A stretch of DNA of 64,000 nt from Buchnera aphidicola (Aphis nasturtii) (lineage in GTDB: Bacteria > Pseudomonadota > Gammaproteobacteria > Enterobacterales > Enterobacteriaceae), in assembly GCF_005083345.1 (NCBI RefSeq), contig NZ_CP034888.1:459448-523447 (forward strand), read 5' to 3'. Position numbers and translations under genes: made by a program. Numbering within the stretch: position 1 is the stretch's first letter; each line of letters starts with the position of its first letter. The notes beneath the pieces are model-generated. The model saw only the letters and a list, made by a program, of their open reading frames with translations, was not told where the DNA came from and did no database searches. This document shows, piece after piece, positions 18,069-27,312 of this stretch.

Positions 18069-20651
18069 ATGGAACAAGAATATTGCCCAAAAAATATTGA
18101 AATATATGTACAAAAATATTGGAAAAAAAATAAAACCTTTCATGTTGATGAAGATAATACAAAAGAAAAATATTATTGTCTTCCGATGCTTCCATATCCG
18201 TCTGGAAAGTTGCATATGGGTCATGTTAGAAATTACACTATTAGCGATGTGATCGCAAGATATCAAAGAATGTTGGGAAAAAATGTTTTACAACCTATTG
18301 GTTGGGACGCATTTGGATTACCTGCAGAAGAAGCTGCTATTAAAAATAATACAATCCCATCATCTTGGACATATAACAATATTAAATATATGAAAAAACA
18401 GCTAGAATTATTAGGTTTTAGCTATGACTGGGATAGAGAAATAACTACATGTAAACCAGAATATTACAAATGGGAACAATGGTTTTTTATTCAGTTATAT
18501 AAAAAAAAATTAGTTTATAAAAAAAATAGCTTTGTAAATTGGTGTCCTCACGATAAAACTGTATTAGCTAATGAACAAGTAATTAATGGGTGTTGCTGGA
18601 GATGTCAAAGCACTATAACAGTAAAAAAAATACCACAATGGTTTATAAAAATTAGGTATTACGCTGAATCTTTATATAAAGATTTAAAAAAATTAAAAAA
18701 CTGGCCTGAAAAAGTTAAAAATATGCAAAAAAATTGGATTGGAAGATCAAAAGGATTTGAAATTTTTTTTAATATTCAAAATAGCAACAAAAAAATTAAA
18801 ATATTTACTACTAGAATAGATACTATAATGGGAGTTACATATATTGCTATATCTCCTTCACATAAATTTTCTATATATCTTGCAAAAAAAAATAAAATAT
18901 TAAAAACATTTGTTAAAAAACAAGAGAATAAAAAATTCTCTAAAGAAGAAATAGAACAAACAAAATTTCAAGGAATAAACACTAATATTTTTGTTATTCA
19001 CCCTATAACAACAAAAAAAATACCTATTTGGATAGCAAATTTTGTTGTTAATGATTATGGTTTTGGCGCAGTTATGTCAGTTCCAGGGCACAATGAAAAT
19101 GATTGGCATTTTGCTATAAAAAATAATTTAAAAATTAAGTATGTTATCAAACATTCGAAAGATATAAAATTAGTTAAAAAAAATTTTTTTCCTGAAAAAG
19201 GAAAACTAATTAACTCAGGAGAGTTTAATCAACTTAATTACGATGATGCTACTAAAAAAATAAAAGAAAAATTATCAGAGAAAAAAAATATAAAAACAAA
19301 AATTGTTTATAAATTACAAGATTGGTGCATATCTAGACAACGTTATTGGGGAACGCCAATTCCTATGGCAACAACAAAAAATGGACAAATTGTACCAATA
19401 CCAGAAAAACATTTACCTGTTTTGCTACCAGAAATAAAAAAAAATTTTAATTTTTTAAAATACTCTTCGAAAAACCAATTAAATTACTACACTACTCAAA
19501 TTAATAATCAAACTGTAACTCGAGAAACAGATACTTTTGATACATTTATGGAATCTTCTTGGTATTACGCAAGATATACTTGTCCTCACTTTAAGGCAGG
19601 AATGATTGATCCTATAGCATCAAAATATTGGTTGCCTGTAGATCAATATATTGGGGGGATAGAACACGCTATTATGCATTTAATGTATTTCAGATTTTAT
19701 CATAAATTACTACGTGATTTTAAGTTTGTAAAATTTGATGAACCAGTAAAAAACTTAATATGTCAAGGGATGGTATTATCAGAAGCATTTTATCAAATTG
19801 GTAAAAATAACGAACGTAATTGGATTCATAAATCTAATGTATATATTAAAAAAAATATAAAAGGAGAAATTATTAAAGTACAAGATAAAATGGGTAAAAA
19901 AGTTATATATGCCGGAATGATTAAAATGTCTAAATCTAAAAACAACGGGATTGAACCAGAATTAATTATTAATAATTATGGAGCTGATACAATCCGATTG
20001 TTTATTATGTTTGCTGCTCCTATAGAATCATCATTAGAGTGGAATGAATCTGGACTAAAAGGAATTTATCGATTTTTAACAAAATTATGGAAATTATCTT
20101 TTAATTATATTCAAATAAAACACAAATATAAAAATATAGATTTTCATTCTTTAAGTAATAAGCAAAAAAAAATGTATCATGTATTGCATGAAACAATATT
20201 CAAAGTTTCTGATGATATTAGTCGTAGAAAATCATTTAATACTGCTATCGCTAAAATAATGGAGTTAGTAAATATATTGAGAAAGTTTCAATTAGAAAAC
20301 GAGGAAGATAAATGTGTTATGAAGGATTCATTAATATCAATTGTAAAAATGCTTTACCCATTTACACCCCACTTATGTTTTATATTATGGAAATATTTAA
20401 ATAAAAATTGTTTCATAGATAATGAAAAATGGCCTGTTTTTCAAAAAAATTTTTTATTAAATATAAGTGATATATTAGTTGTTCAAATTAATGGGAAAAA
20501 ACAATTTACTATAGAAATTCCAGATAATTTAACAAAAAAAGAAATTTTTTCTTATATTCAAAATAGTTCATTATTGAAAAAAAAATTAGAAAATAAAAAT
20601 ATAAAAAAAACAGTTTATGTTCCTAAAAAAATAATTAATTTTGTAATATAA
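18069..20651 (+). CDS. leuS: Leucyl-tRNA synthetase
   Basis: LeuRS charges tRNA-Leu and edits mischarged products. With the ATG at 18069 (MEQEYCPKNIE) the protein has 860 residues, identical in length to E. coli. A longer frame from a TTG at 18018 adds 17 residues with no counterpart, so I chose the ATG. Seen: the class I HMGH (about 49-52) after YPSGKL, the zinc-type cysteines CPHDKT and CCWRC, the CP1 editing domain (TTRIDTIMGVTYIA), WGTPIP, and KMSKS at 619-623. The gap before it (17861-18068) has lost the lnt gene seen in E. coli. Confidence 0.97.
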   Translation: MEQEYCPKNIEIYVQKYWKKNKTFHVDEDNTKEKYYCLPMLPYPSGKLHMGHVRNYTISDVIARYQRMLGKNVLQPIGWDAFGLPAEEAAIKNNTIPSSWTYNNIKYMKKQLELLGFSYDWDREITTCKPEYYKWEQWFFIQLYKKKLVYKKNSFVNWCPHDKTVLANEQVINGCCWRCQSTITVKKIPQWFIKIRYYAESLYKDLKKLKNWPEKVKNMQKNWIGRSKGFEIFFNIQNSNKKIKIFTTRIDTIMGVTYIAISPSHKFSIYLAKKNKILKTFVKKQENKKFSKEEIEQTKFQGINTNIFVIHPITTKKIPIWIANFVVNDYGFGAVMSVPGHNENDWHFAIKNNLKIKYVIKHSKDIKLVKKNFFPEKGKLINSGEFNQLNYDDATKKIKEKLSEKKNIKTKIVYKLQDWCISRQRYWGTPIPMATTKNGQIVPIPEKHLPVLLPEIKKNFNFLKYSSKNQLNYYTTQINNQTVTRETDTFDTFMESSWYYARYTCPHFKAGMIDPIASKYWLPVDQYIGGIEHAIMHLMYFRFYHKLLRDFKFVKFDEPVKNLICQGMVLSEAFYQIGKNNERNWIHKSNVYIKKNIKGEIIKVQDKMGKKVIYAGMIKMSKSKNNGIEPELIINNYGADTIRLFIMFAAPIESSLEWNESGLKGIYRFLTKLWKLSFNYIQIKHKYKNIDFHSLSNKQKKMYHVLHETIFKVSDDISRRKSFNTAIAKIMELVNILRKFQLENEEDKCVMKDSLISIVKMLYPFTPHLCFILWKYLNKNCFIDNEKWPVFQKNFLLNISDILVVQINGKKQFTIEIPDNLTKKEIFSYIQNSSLLKKKLENKNIKKTVYVPKKIINFVI

Positions 20652-20676
20652 AAAATTTTAAAATGGTATTTTATCT

Positions 20677-21695
20677 ATGCAACTTATATATACAGAAGAA
20701 TTAAAAAAAAAATAATTAAAAAGTTAAATTTTTTTTATATTCTCTTAGGAGAAGATTTAATTTTATTAAATACGAATGAAAAAACAATATTAAATTTTGC
20801 AAAACTAAAAGGTTTTAAAGAAAATTATATTATTAATATCGAAAAAAATACAGATTGGAATAAAGTCGTAAACTTTTATAATACAAATAGTTTATTTTTT
20901 GCAAAAAAAATTTTAGTTATAAATTTAACTATAAAAACTTTCAATTCTGTATTGATACAAAATATCAAAAAATTATTTTTTATTAAGAATGTAGATATCA
21001 TAACAATAGTTAAATCTAATCAGTTATCTAACAATTTTAAACATTATCTATTAACATACAGAAAAAAATTAAATGCTGATATTATATCGTGTTTTACACC
21101 ATATGGTATAAATTTTATAAATTGGTTGAAATATGAAATAAAAAACAAAAAAATAGAAATTAATGAAAATGCTTTTTTATTACTATATAAATATTACGAA
21201 GGTAACACTTTATGTATACATCATATATTACATATGATAAAACTTATATGGAATCATGAAAATATTACTTCAAAAAAAATAAAACATATCGTCAATGAAT
21301 TTGCTATTTTTACTCCATCAGATTGGATAAATGCAGTTTTTTATAATGAAATAGAAAAAGCTTTTTATATATTGGACGTATTTCAAAAACAAAAATACAA
21401 TCCTCTTATTTTAATAAGATCCTTGCAAAAAGATTTATTAAAATTAATTTATATGAAACGTGAAAAAATAATAAATATAAATTTATTTTTTAAAAAAAAT
21501 AAAATTTTTTTTAACAGATTTAAATTTTTTAAATTTGCAATTAATTCAATAAATTTTGATAATTTTCTGAAAGTAATCAGAATTTTATTACAAATAGACA
21601 TCAAAATTAAAGTAGAATATAATTATGATATATGGATAGAATTAAAAACATTAATATTATTATTATCTTCGAAAACACAAAAAATAAAAATATAA
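20677..21695 (+). pseudogene. holA: DNA polymerase III delta subunit, frameshifted at a poly-A tract
   Basis: HolA (delta) opens the beta sliding clamp within the clamp-loader complex. The ATG at 20677 gives MQLIYTEELKKK and then a stop, because an A10 tract (20703-20712) is one base short. With one more A the frame continues as IIKKLNFFYILLGEDLILL, NIEKNTDWNKV, SLFFAKKILV and onward without a stop to 21695. The result is about 339 residues (E. coli 343) with family-like YYEGNTL and RSLQKDLLKLI stretches. Delta is essential in E. coli, so true loss would be surprising; slippage rescue or a sequencing error is more likely. It lies 25 bp after leuS and 6 bp before nadD; E. coli lptE, normally between leuS and holA, is missing. 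Confidence 0.9.
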
Positions 21696-21701
21696 TAAAA
21701 A

Positions 21702-22330
21702 ATGAAAGAAATATATGCAATATTCGGGGGTAATTTTGATCCTATTCATTATGGACATATTCTTTCTGCAGAAAAACTAGCAAAAGAAATTTCAATAAAA
21801 AAAATAATATTATTACCTAATCAAAACCCTCCTCATCGGATTCAAACTAAAACATCTCTAATACATAAACTAAAAATGATCGAATATGCAATTAAAGATA
21901 ATAATTTATTTGAAATTAGTTTATTAGAGACTAAAAAAAAAAATTTTACACTATAGAAACATTAAAAAAAATAAGGCTAAAAATCGGATTTTTCAAATCA
22001 TTATGCTTAATAATAGGAGAAGATAATTTAAATAAATTAAATATCTGGAAAAATTGGAAAGAAATATTATTATACGCTCATTTATTAATTATTCCAAGAA
22101 TAAGTATAAAAACACATAGCGATGAACTCAAAAAATGGATTACGTTACATACAATAAACAATAAAAGTTATCTACGTCAGAAATCACATGGATATATTTT
22201 CTTTTCATCTATACCAACTATAGAAATTTCTTCTACTCAAATAAGAAACAATTTTGCTAATGGAAAAAGTTTGCATAAATTATTACCTATAGAAGTCGAA
22301 AAATATATTCTTTTAAAAAACTTATATTAA
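21702..22330 (+). pseudogene. nadD: Nicotinate-nucleotide adenylyltransferase, frameshifted at a poly-A tract
   Basis: NadD adenylates nicotinate mononucleotide in NAD synthesis. The ATG at 21702 opens MKEIYAIFGGNFDPIHYGH, with the nucleotidyltransferase motif GGNFDPxHxGH. After 84 codons the frame stops at 21954, just past an A11 tract (21933-21943). One extra A joins it to an intact downstream frame (YTIETLKKIRLKIGFF, LIIGEDNLNKL, LLIIPRISI, EISSTQIRNNFANG) ending at 22330, giving about 209 residues (E. coli 213). The ISSTxxR motif in the second half is preserved. The enzyme is normally essential. The holA-nadD pair matches E. coli, and both have the same type of defect here. Confidence 0.9.
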
Positions 22331-22375
22331 AAATTAATTCATTTTCAACATATTAAATAATTAAATTAATGCATA

Positions 22376-22612
22376 ATGAACACAAAAAATATTATATTAA
22401 ATTTAATTGGACTTAAATGCCCAGAACCAATTATGGTAATTCGAAAAACAATTAGAAAAATAAAACAACATGAAACTATATTAGTTTTATCAGATGATCC
22501 ATCTACTAAAAGAGATATCCCATATTTTTGTAATTTTATGAAACATCAACTGATAGAACATTTTACTCACGTAAAACCATATCGTTATTTATTAAAGAAA
22601 GGAATAGTTTAA
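22376..22612 (+). CDS. tusA: Sulfur carrier protein TusA
   Basis: TusA receives persulfide sulfur from the cysteine desulfurase IscS and passes it along the Tus relay to MnmA for 2-thiolation of tRNA wobble uridines. The 78-residue product (E. coli 81) has the signature GLKCPEPIM with the persulfide cysteine at position 15. tusE, the last relay partner, is also in this window at 46.2 kb. A bidirectional terminator follows at 22661-22705, before the convergent asd. Confidence 0.93.
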   Translation: MNTKNIILNLIGLKCPEPIMVIRKTIRKIKQHETILVLSDDPSTKRDIPYFCNFMKHQLIEHFTHVKPYRYLLKKGIV

Positions 22613-22660
22613 CATATACTACATAAAGCCAATTCAAAAATTTTAATAATTGTATTTTAA

Positions 22661-22705
22661 AAAATTTAATATACACACTATGTGTGTATATTAATTAAAT
22701 TTTTA
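22661..22705. terminator. Bidirectional intrinsic terminator between tusA and asd
   Basis: A perfect 11-bp stem (AATATACACAC at 22668-22678, complement at 22682-22692) closes a 3-base loop, with an A-run before and AAATTTTT after. The A/T flanks could extend the stem with a small bulge. It therefore has the form of an intrinsic terminator for both tusA (plus) and asd (minus). ACACAC/GTGTGT is unusual in this AT-rich DNA, which supports selection. Confidence 0.8.
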
Positions 22706-22720
22706 TAATGTTTTTTAAAA

Positions 22721-23836
22721 TTAAATATTAGTTAATAAATTTAACATTCTTCTTAAGGGTTCTGCAGCTCCCCATAATAGTTGATCGCCAACAGTAAAAG
22801 CTGAAAAATATTTATTGCCTATACTTGATTTTCTCAATCTTCCAACTGGTATGTTTAATGTACCAGTCACTGCCGATGGAGTTAATTTAGATATTGTTTC
22901 TTCAATATTATTTGGAATAAAATTAACCCATTGATTGTGATTAAAAATTATTTCTTCTATATTTTTTAATGAAATATTTTTATTTAATTTCATTAAAATT
23001 GACTGACTGTGGCATCTTATTGAACTTATACGAACACATATCCCATCTATTTTTACTATATTTTTAGAATCTAATATTTTATTTGTTTCAAATTGCCCCT
23101 TCCACTCTTCTCGGCTTTGTCCTGTTCCTATATCACTATCTATCCACGGTATTAAACTTCCAGCTAAGGGAACAGAAAAATGTTTTAATGGGAAGCTATT
23201 ATCTTGAATTATTTTTGTAACTTTTTTTGTAATTTCTAAAATGGAACAAAAATCATTTGATAAATCTTCAGATACAATATTATACAACGAACCCATTTGT
23301 TTTAATAATTCAATGACATAATTAGCACCTGCACCTGATGCTGCTTGATAGGTAGATACAGAAATCCATTCTATTAATTTTTGTTGGAATAAGCCCCCTA
23401 AAGCCATTAACATTAAACTCACAGTGCAATTACTTCCTACAAAAGTTTTAATCCCATTATCTACAGCTTGCTTAATAGCTTTTAAATTGATAGGATCTAA
23501 TACAATAACAGAATCATTTTTTACTCTTAAAGTAGATGCCGCATCTATCCAATATCCATTCCAATTTTTTTTACGTAATTTAGGATAGATAGTATCAGTA
23601 TAAAATCCTCCTTGACATGTTACAATAATATCCATTTCTTCTAATAAACTAAGATTATAAGCATCTTTAACATTTTTAAATACTGTATTATTTATAGTAG
23701 GTCCATCTTTACCAAATTGAGAGGTGGAAAAAAAATGAGGAGTAATTTTTAAAAAATCATTTTCTTCTATCATTCGATTTAACAAAACTGAACCTACCAT
23801 ACCACGCCAACCAATAAATCCAACAGATTTTATCAT
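22721..23836 (-). CDS. asd: Aspartate-semialdehyde dehydrogenase
   Basis: Asd reduces aspartyl phosphate to aspartate semialdehyde with NADPH, the branch point to lysine, threonine and methionine. The 371-residue product (E. coli 367) has the NADPH-binding GWRGMVGSVL (9-19), the catalytic cysteine at 137 in GSNCTVSLML, and the C-terminal VGRLRK. With lysA in the window it fits provisioning of essential amino acids. It is divergent from yhgN, as in E. coli, with a 302-bp gap that holds its leader. Confidence 0.97.
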   Translation of the reverse strand: MIKSVGFIGWRGMVGSVLLNRMIEENDFLKITPHFFSTSQFGKDGPTINNTVFKNVKDAYNLSLLEEMDIIVTCQGGFYTDTIYPKLRKKNWNGYWIDAASTLRVKNDSVIVLDPINLKAIKQAVDNGIKTFVGSNCTVSLMLMALGGLFQQKLIEWISVSTYQAASGAGANYVIELLKQMGSLYNIVSEDLSNDFCSILEITKKVTKIIQDNSFPLKHFSVPLAGSLIPWIDSDIGTGQSREEWKGQFETNKILDSKNIVKIDGICVRISSIRCHSQSILMKLNKNISLKNIEEIIFNHNQWVNFIPNNIEETISKLTPSAVTGTLNIPVGRLRKSSIGNKYFSAFTVGDQLLWGAAEPLRRMLNLLTNI

Positions 23837-24138
23837 TAATAAATATACGGAGTTTTTAAAAATACAAATTTTTATTGAAAATAATAAAAATTTTTAGTAA
23901 AAACTTTCCGACCTCCGAAAATAAATATAATTATTGTATAATTTTATAAGCAATAGTTGTGTATGAAAAAATTAAATTTTATTTAAATTTTTAATATACT
24001 ATAAAATTATATATTTATTTTAAAAAAAATATTGATATATATATTAAAATATTTGTATGGTGTAGAAAATTTATATTATTTTTATATAGACTATATAGTT
24101 AAAAAATTCATATCTGCACAAGGATATAATAAATTAAA
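23837..24138. other. Divergent asd / yhgN intergenic region (302 bp)
   Basis: There is no gene here. The region should contain both promoters, but -10-like boxes are too common in this AT background to pick one. On the asd (minus) side a GC-rich CGGAGG (complement of 23912-23917) stands about 75 bases before the asd ATG, and a CTCCG (complement of 23848-23852) lies about 12 bases before it. The two can pair, which could mask or present a ribosome-binding sequence; that is inference. Confidence 0.5.
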
Positions 24139-24726
24139 ATGACCGAAATAATCTCTACAACGATATTATTAATCTTAATAATGGATCCTTTAGGTAATCT
24201 TCCTGTCTTTATGACAATATTAAAAAATTTAAATGCAAAAAGAAGAAGAATAGTAGTTATTCGAGAAATGATTATAGCTTTAATTTTTATGCTATTATTT
24301 TTATTTGCTGGAGAAAAAATACTTAACATTCTTAATTTAAAAACAGAAACAGTATCAATATCTGGCGGAATTATTTTATTTTTAATTGCTATTAAAATGA
24401 TTTTTCCTTCTGAAGAAAATAATGGAATATCTTCGAATGAAGAACCTTTTTTAGTACCATTAGCAATTCCATTGGTTGCAGGACCATCTTTATTAGCTAC
24501 ATTAATGTTATTATCTCATCAATATTTACATCATATATCATATTTAGTCGGGTCTTTACTAATAGCATGGTGTTTTACTATCATAGTACTATTATTATCA
24601 GGTTTTTTTTTAAAATTATTTGGTTCTAAAGGTGTCAATGCTTTAGAGCGGTTAATGGGTTTAATATTGATTATGCTTGCTACTCAAATGTTTCTTGATG
24701 GAGTTAGAACATGGTTTCAAAATTAA
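24139..24726 (+). CDS. yhgN: MarC-family inner-membrane protein YhgN
   Basis: The 195-residue product (E. coli YhgN 197) belongs to the MarC/UPF0056 family of integral membrane proteins. It is strongly hydrophobic with about six membrane spans (for example 2-25, 40-58, 67-88, 108-130, 137-158 and 172-190), and conserved short motifs MDPLGNLPVF and PLAIPLVAGPS. The substrate and function are not established for the family. The asd-yhgN adjacency is conserved with E. coli. A hairpin terminator follows at 24790-24818. Confidence 0.9.
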   Translation: MTEIISTTILLILIMDPLGNLPVFMTILKNLNAKRRRIVVIREMIIALIFMLLFLFAGEKILNILNLKTETVSISGGIILFLIAIKMIFPSEENNGISSNEEPFLVPLAIPLVAGPSLLATLMLLSHQYLHHISYLVGSLLIAWCFTIIVLLLSGFFLKLFGSKGVNALERLMGLILIMLATQMFLDGVRTWFQN

Positions 24727-24789
24727 ATAAATTTTTATTTTAAAACTTAATTTTTTTTTAACAAATAAAATATTATATATTTTTATATC

Positions 24790-24835
24790 ACCTGTTATTA
24801 CAATCATTAATAACAGGTATAAATAAATTTTTACG
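24790..24835 (+). terminator. Hairpin terminator after yhgN
   Basis: A perfect 11-bp stem (ACCTGTTATTA at 24790-24800, complement at 24808-24818) has a 7-base loop and is followed about 10 bases later by a short T-run. It separates yhgN from the pgk-fba unit. The run of Ts is not immediate, so termination may be weak. Confidence 0.6.
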
Positions 24836-24873
24836 AATTTAATAAAAAAATTGCATCTAAAAAAGAGGTTTTT

Positions 24874-26046
24874 ATGCAAGTACGAAATATAAATGAAATA
24901 AACATATCAGAAAAAAGAGTTTTAATAAGATGCGATCTCAATGTTCCGATTAAAAATGGAGTTATTCAATCTGACGCTAGGATATTAGCTTCACTTCCTA
25001 CAATTGAATTAGCGCTTCAAAAAAAAGCAAAAGTAATTGTTATGTCACATTTAGGACGACCAAAAAATGAATCTTATGAAAAACAATATTCATTGTTTCC
25101 TATATTTGAATATTTAAAAAAAAAAATAAACTATACTAAGGTATATTTTGCAAGTGATTATTCGAAAGTTATACCAATTAATTCTGGAGAGCTATTAATT
25201 TTAGAAAATGTTCGTTTTAATCCAGGAGAATTAAAAAATGATAATATTCTATCTAAACGATATTCTACATTATGCGATATTTTTGTTATGGACGCTTTTG
25301 GTACTGCACATAGAAAACAAGCATCAACATATGGAATTGGGAAATTTGTAAAGATTGCGTGTGCTGGTCCGCTTTTGATATCTGAAATAACTATGCTCAA
25401 GAAAGCACTAAAAAATCCAAAACGTCCTATGGTATCTATAATAGGAGGATCTAAGGTATCAACTAAATTTAATGTATTAAATAATTTGGCTAATATTTCA
25501 GATATTGTAATAGTTGGAGGCGGAATCGCAAATACTTTTTTAGCTATTGATTATGACGTAGGTAAATCATTACATGAACCACAATTTATATCAAAAGCAA
25601 AAAAATTACGTGATAACTATAACAATATCATTGTACCAATTGATTCTCGTGTAGGAAAAAATTTTTCTGAAAGCGAAAAATCTATAATTAAATTACCGTC
25701 AAATATTAAAAAAAATGAAGAAATTATGGATTTTGGTGATAACACTATAACAAAAGTTGTTAAGATAATTGAAAAAGCAAAAACAATTCTTTGGAATGGA
25801 CCCGTAGGAGTATTTGAATTTCCGAATTTTCGAAAAGGAACAGAAAAAATTGCCCAAGCAATAGCAAATAATTCTAATTTTTCAGTAGCTGGGGGCGGTG
25901 ATACACTATCTGTTATTGATATGTTTCGTATTAAAAATGAAATTTCTTATATTTCAACAGGAGGCGGTGCGTTTCTAGAGTTTATTGAAGGTAAAAAATT
26001 ACCTGCAATAGATATGTTAGAAAAAAATTTTTTCAACAACAACTAA
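24874..26046 (+). CDS. pgk: Phosphoglycerate kinase
   Basis: Pgk makes ATP from 1,3-bisphosphoglycerate in glycolysis. The 390-residue product (E. coli 387) shows RCDLNVP near residue 19, MSHLGRP, and the nucleotide-binding VAGGGDTL and STGGGAFLE near the C-terminus. A GAGG ribosome-binding site precedes the ATG. fba follows with a 44-bp gap, the same pgk-fba arrangement as in E. coli. epd, which comes before pgk in E. coli, is absent. Confidence 0.98.
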   Translation: MQVRNINEINISEKRVLIRCDLNVPIKNGVIQSDARILASLPTIELALQKKAKVIVMSHLGRPKNESYEKQYSLFPIFEYLKKKINYTKVYFASDYSKVIPINSGELLILENVRFNPGELKNDNILSKRYSTLCDIFVMDAFGTAHRKQASTYGIGKFVKIACAGPLLISEITMLKKALKNPKRPMVSIIGGSKVSTKFNVLNNLANISDIVIVGGGIANTFLAIDYDVGKSLHEPQFISKAKKLRDNYNNIIVPIDSRVGKNFSESEKSIIKLPSNIKKNEEIMDFGDNTITKVVKIIEKAKTILWNGPVGVFEFPNFRKGTEKIAQAIANNSNFSVAGGGDTLSVIDMFRIKNEISYISTGGGAFLEFIEGKKLPAIDMLEKNFFNNN

Positions 26047-26090
26047 ACAATATTTTTTAATTTAAAAAAATTTAAATAATAGGAAATAAT

Positions 26091-27176
26091 TTGAATAATT
26101 TAAACTCTATTCAACCTGGTGTTGTAACAGGTGATGAATGTAAAATGATATTTGAATTAGCTAAAAAAAAACAATTTGCAATACCAGCAGTCAATTGTAT
26201 CGGTACTGATTCCATTAATTCTGTATTAGAAACAGCTTCTAGAATAAAATCTCCTGTTATTATACAATTTTCTTATGGAGGAGCTTCTTTTATTGCAGGT
26301 TCTGAAAAAATATTTAAAAAAAATCAAGAACAAGCTATTAAAGGTGCTATATCAGGAGCTAGACATGTGCATTTAATTGCAAAAAACTATAATATTCCGG
26401 TTATATTACACACTGATCATTGTCATAAAGAAATATTACCATGGATCGATGGTTTAATCGAGGAAGGGAAAAAACATTATAAAATTTATCAAAGACCTCT
26501 TTTTACATCTCATATGATTGATTTATCTAAAGAATCATTAAAAGATAATGTTTCAATTTGTGCTTTATATTTAGCAAAAATTAATCAAATTAATATGATG
26601 TTAGAAATTGAATTAGGATGTACAGGTGGTGAAGAAGATGGAATAGATAATAGTAAAATGAATAAAAAATTACTTTATACACGACCTGAAGATGTTAACT
26701 ATGCATATGAAAAGTTAATTAAAATTAGTCAAAATTTTACTATAGCCGCGGCATTTGGAAATGTACATGGAGTATATCAAACTGGGAATATTCATTTAAA
26801 ACCTATTATTCTAAAAAAATCACAACAATATGTTAGTTTGAAACACAACTTAAAAAAACTACCATTAAATTTAGTATTTCATGGCGGATCAGGATCAAAT
26901 CTAAAAGAAATCCAAGAATCTATCAAATATGGTGTAGTAAAAATGAATATTGATACTGATATACAATGGGCTGCTTGGAAAGGTGTATTAAATTTTTATA
27001 AAAAAAATAACGAATTTTTACAACAACAAGTAGGAAATAAAAAAAATAAAAATCAACCAAATAAAAAATATTATGATCCAAGGTCTTGGATAAATCAATC
27101 AAAAAAATCAATGTCTATAAGACTAGAAAAAACATTTCAAGAACTTAACGCCTTAAATATTTTAGAAATAAAATAA
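26091..27176 (+). CDS. fba: Fructose-bisphosphate aldolase, class II
   Basis: FbaA cleaves fructose 1,6-bisphosphate in a zinc-dependent reaction. The 361-residue product (E. coli 359) carries VILHTDHC with catalytic Asp109 and zinc-binding His110 (same numbering as E. coli), ELGCTGGEEDG, AAAFGNVHGVY, and the zinc-site HGGSGS. The start is a TTG at 26091 preceded by AGGAAA; it gives the right N-terminal length before PGVVTGD. It is co-linear with pgk and mscS, as in E. coli. Confidence 0.97.
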   Translation: MNNLNSIQPGVVTGDECKMIFELAKKKQFAIPAVNCIGTDSINSVLETASRIKSPVIIQFSYGGASFIAGSEKIFKKNQEQAIKGAISGARHVHLIAKNYNIPVILHTDHCHKEILPWIDGLIEEGKKHYKIYQRPLFTSHMIDLSKESLKDNVSICALYLAKINQINMMLEIELGCTGGEEDGIDNSKMNKKLLYTRPEDVNYAYEKLIKISQNFTIAAAFGNVHGVYQTGNIHLKPIILKKSQQYVSLKHNLKKLPLNLVFHGGSGSNLKEIQESIKYGVVKMNIDTDIQWAAWKGVLNFYKKNNEFLQQQVGNKKNKNQPNKKYYDPRSWINQSKKSMSIRLEKTFQELNALNILEIK

Positions 27177-27194
27177 ATAACTTCTTTTAAAACC

Positions 27195-27220
27195 CGGGGA
27201 ATAAATATAAATATTCTCCG
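27195..27220 (+). terminator. GC-rich hairpin after fba (possible terminator or 3'-end structure)
   Basis: A 9-bp stem with one G-T pair (CGGGGAATA at 27195-27203, TATTCTCCG at 27212-27220) and an 8-base loop lies 18 bases past the fba stop. It stands out by its GC content. It is followed by AAAATT, not a T-run, so it could protect the mRNA 3' end rather than terminate. Confidence 0.45.
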
Positions 27221-27312
27221 AAAATTATCAATAGTAATTAACATAATAAAAATTTATGAAAAATCGATTCTGTATAATTCAGATATTTTAAACCATATAT
27301 AAAGAGATGAAA

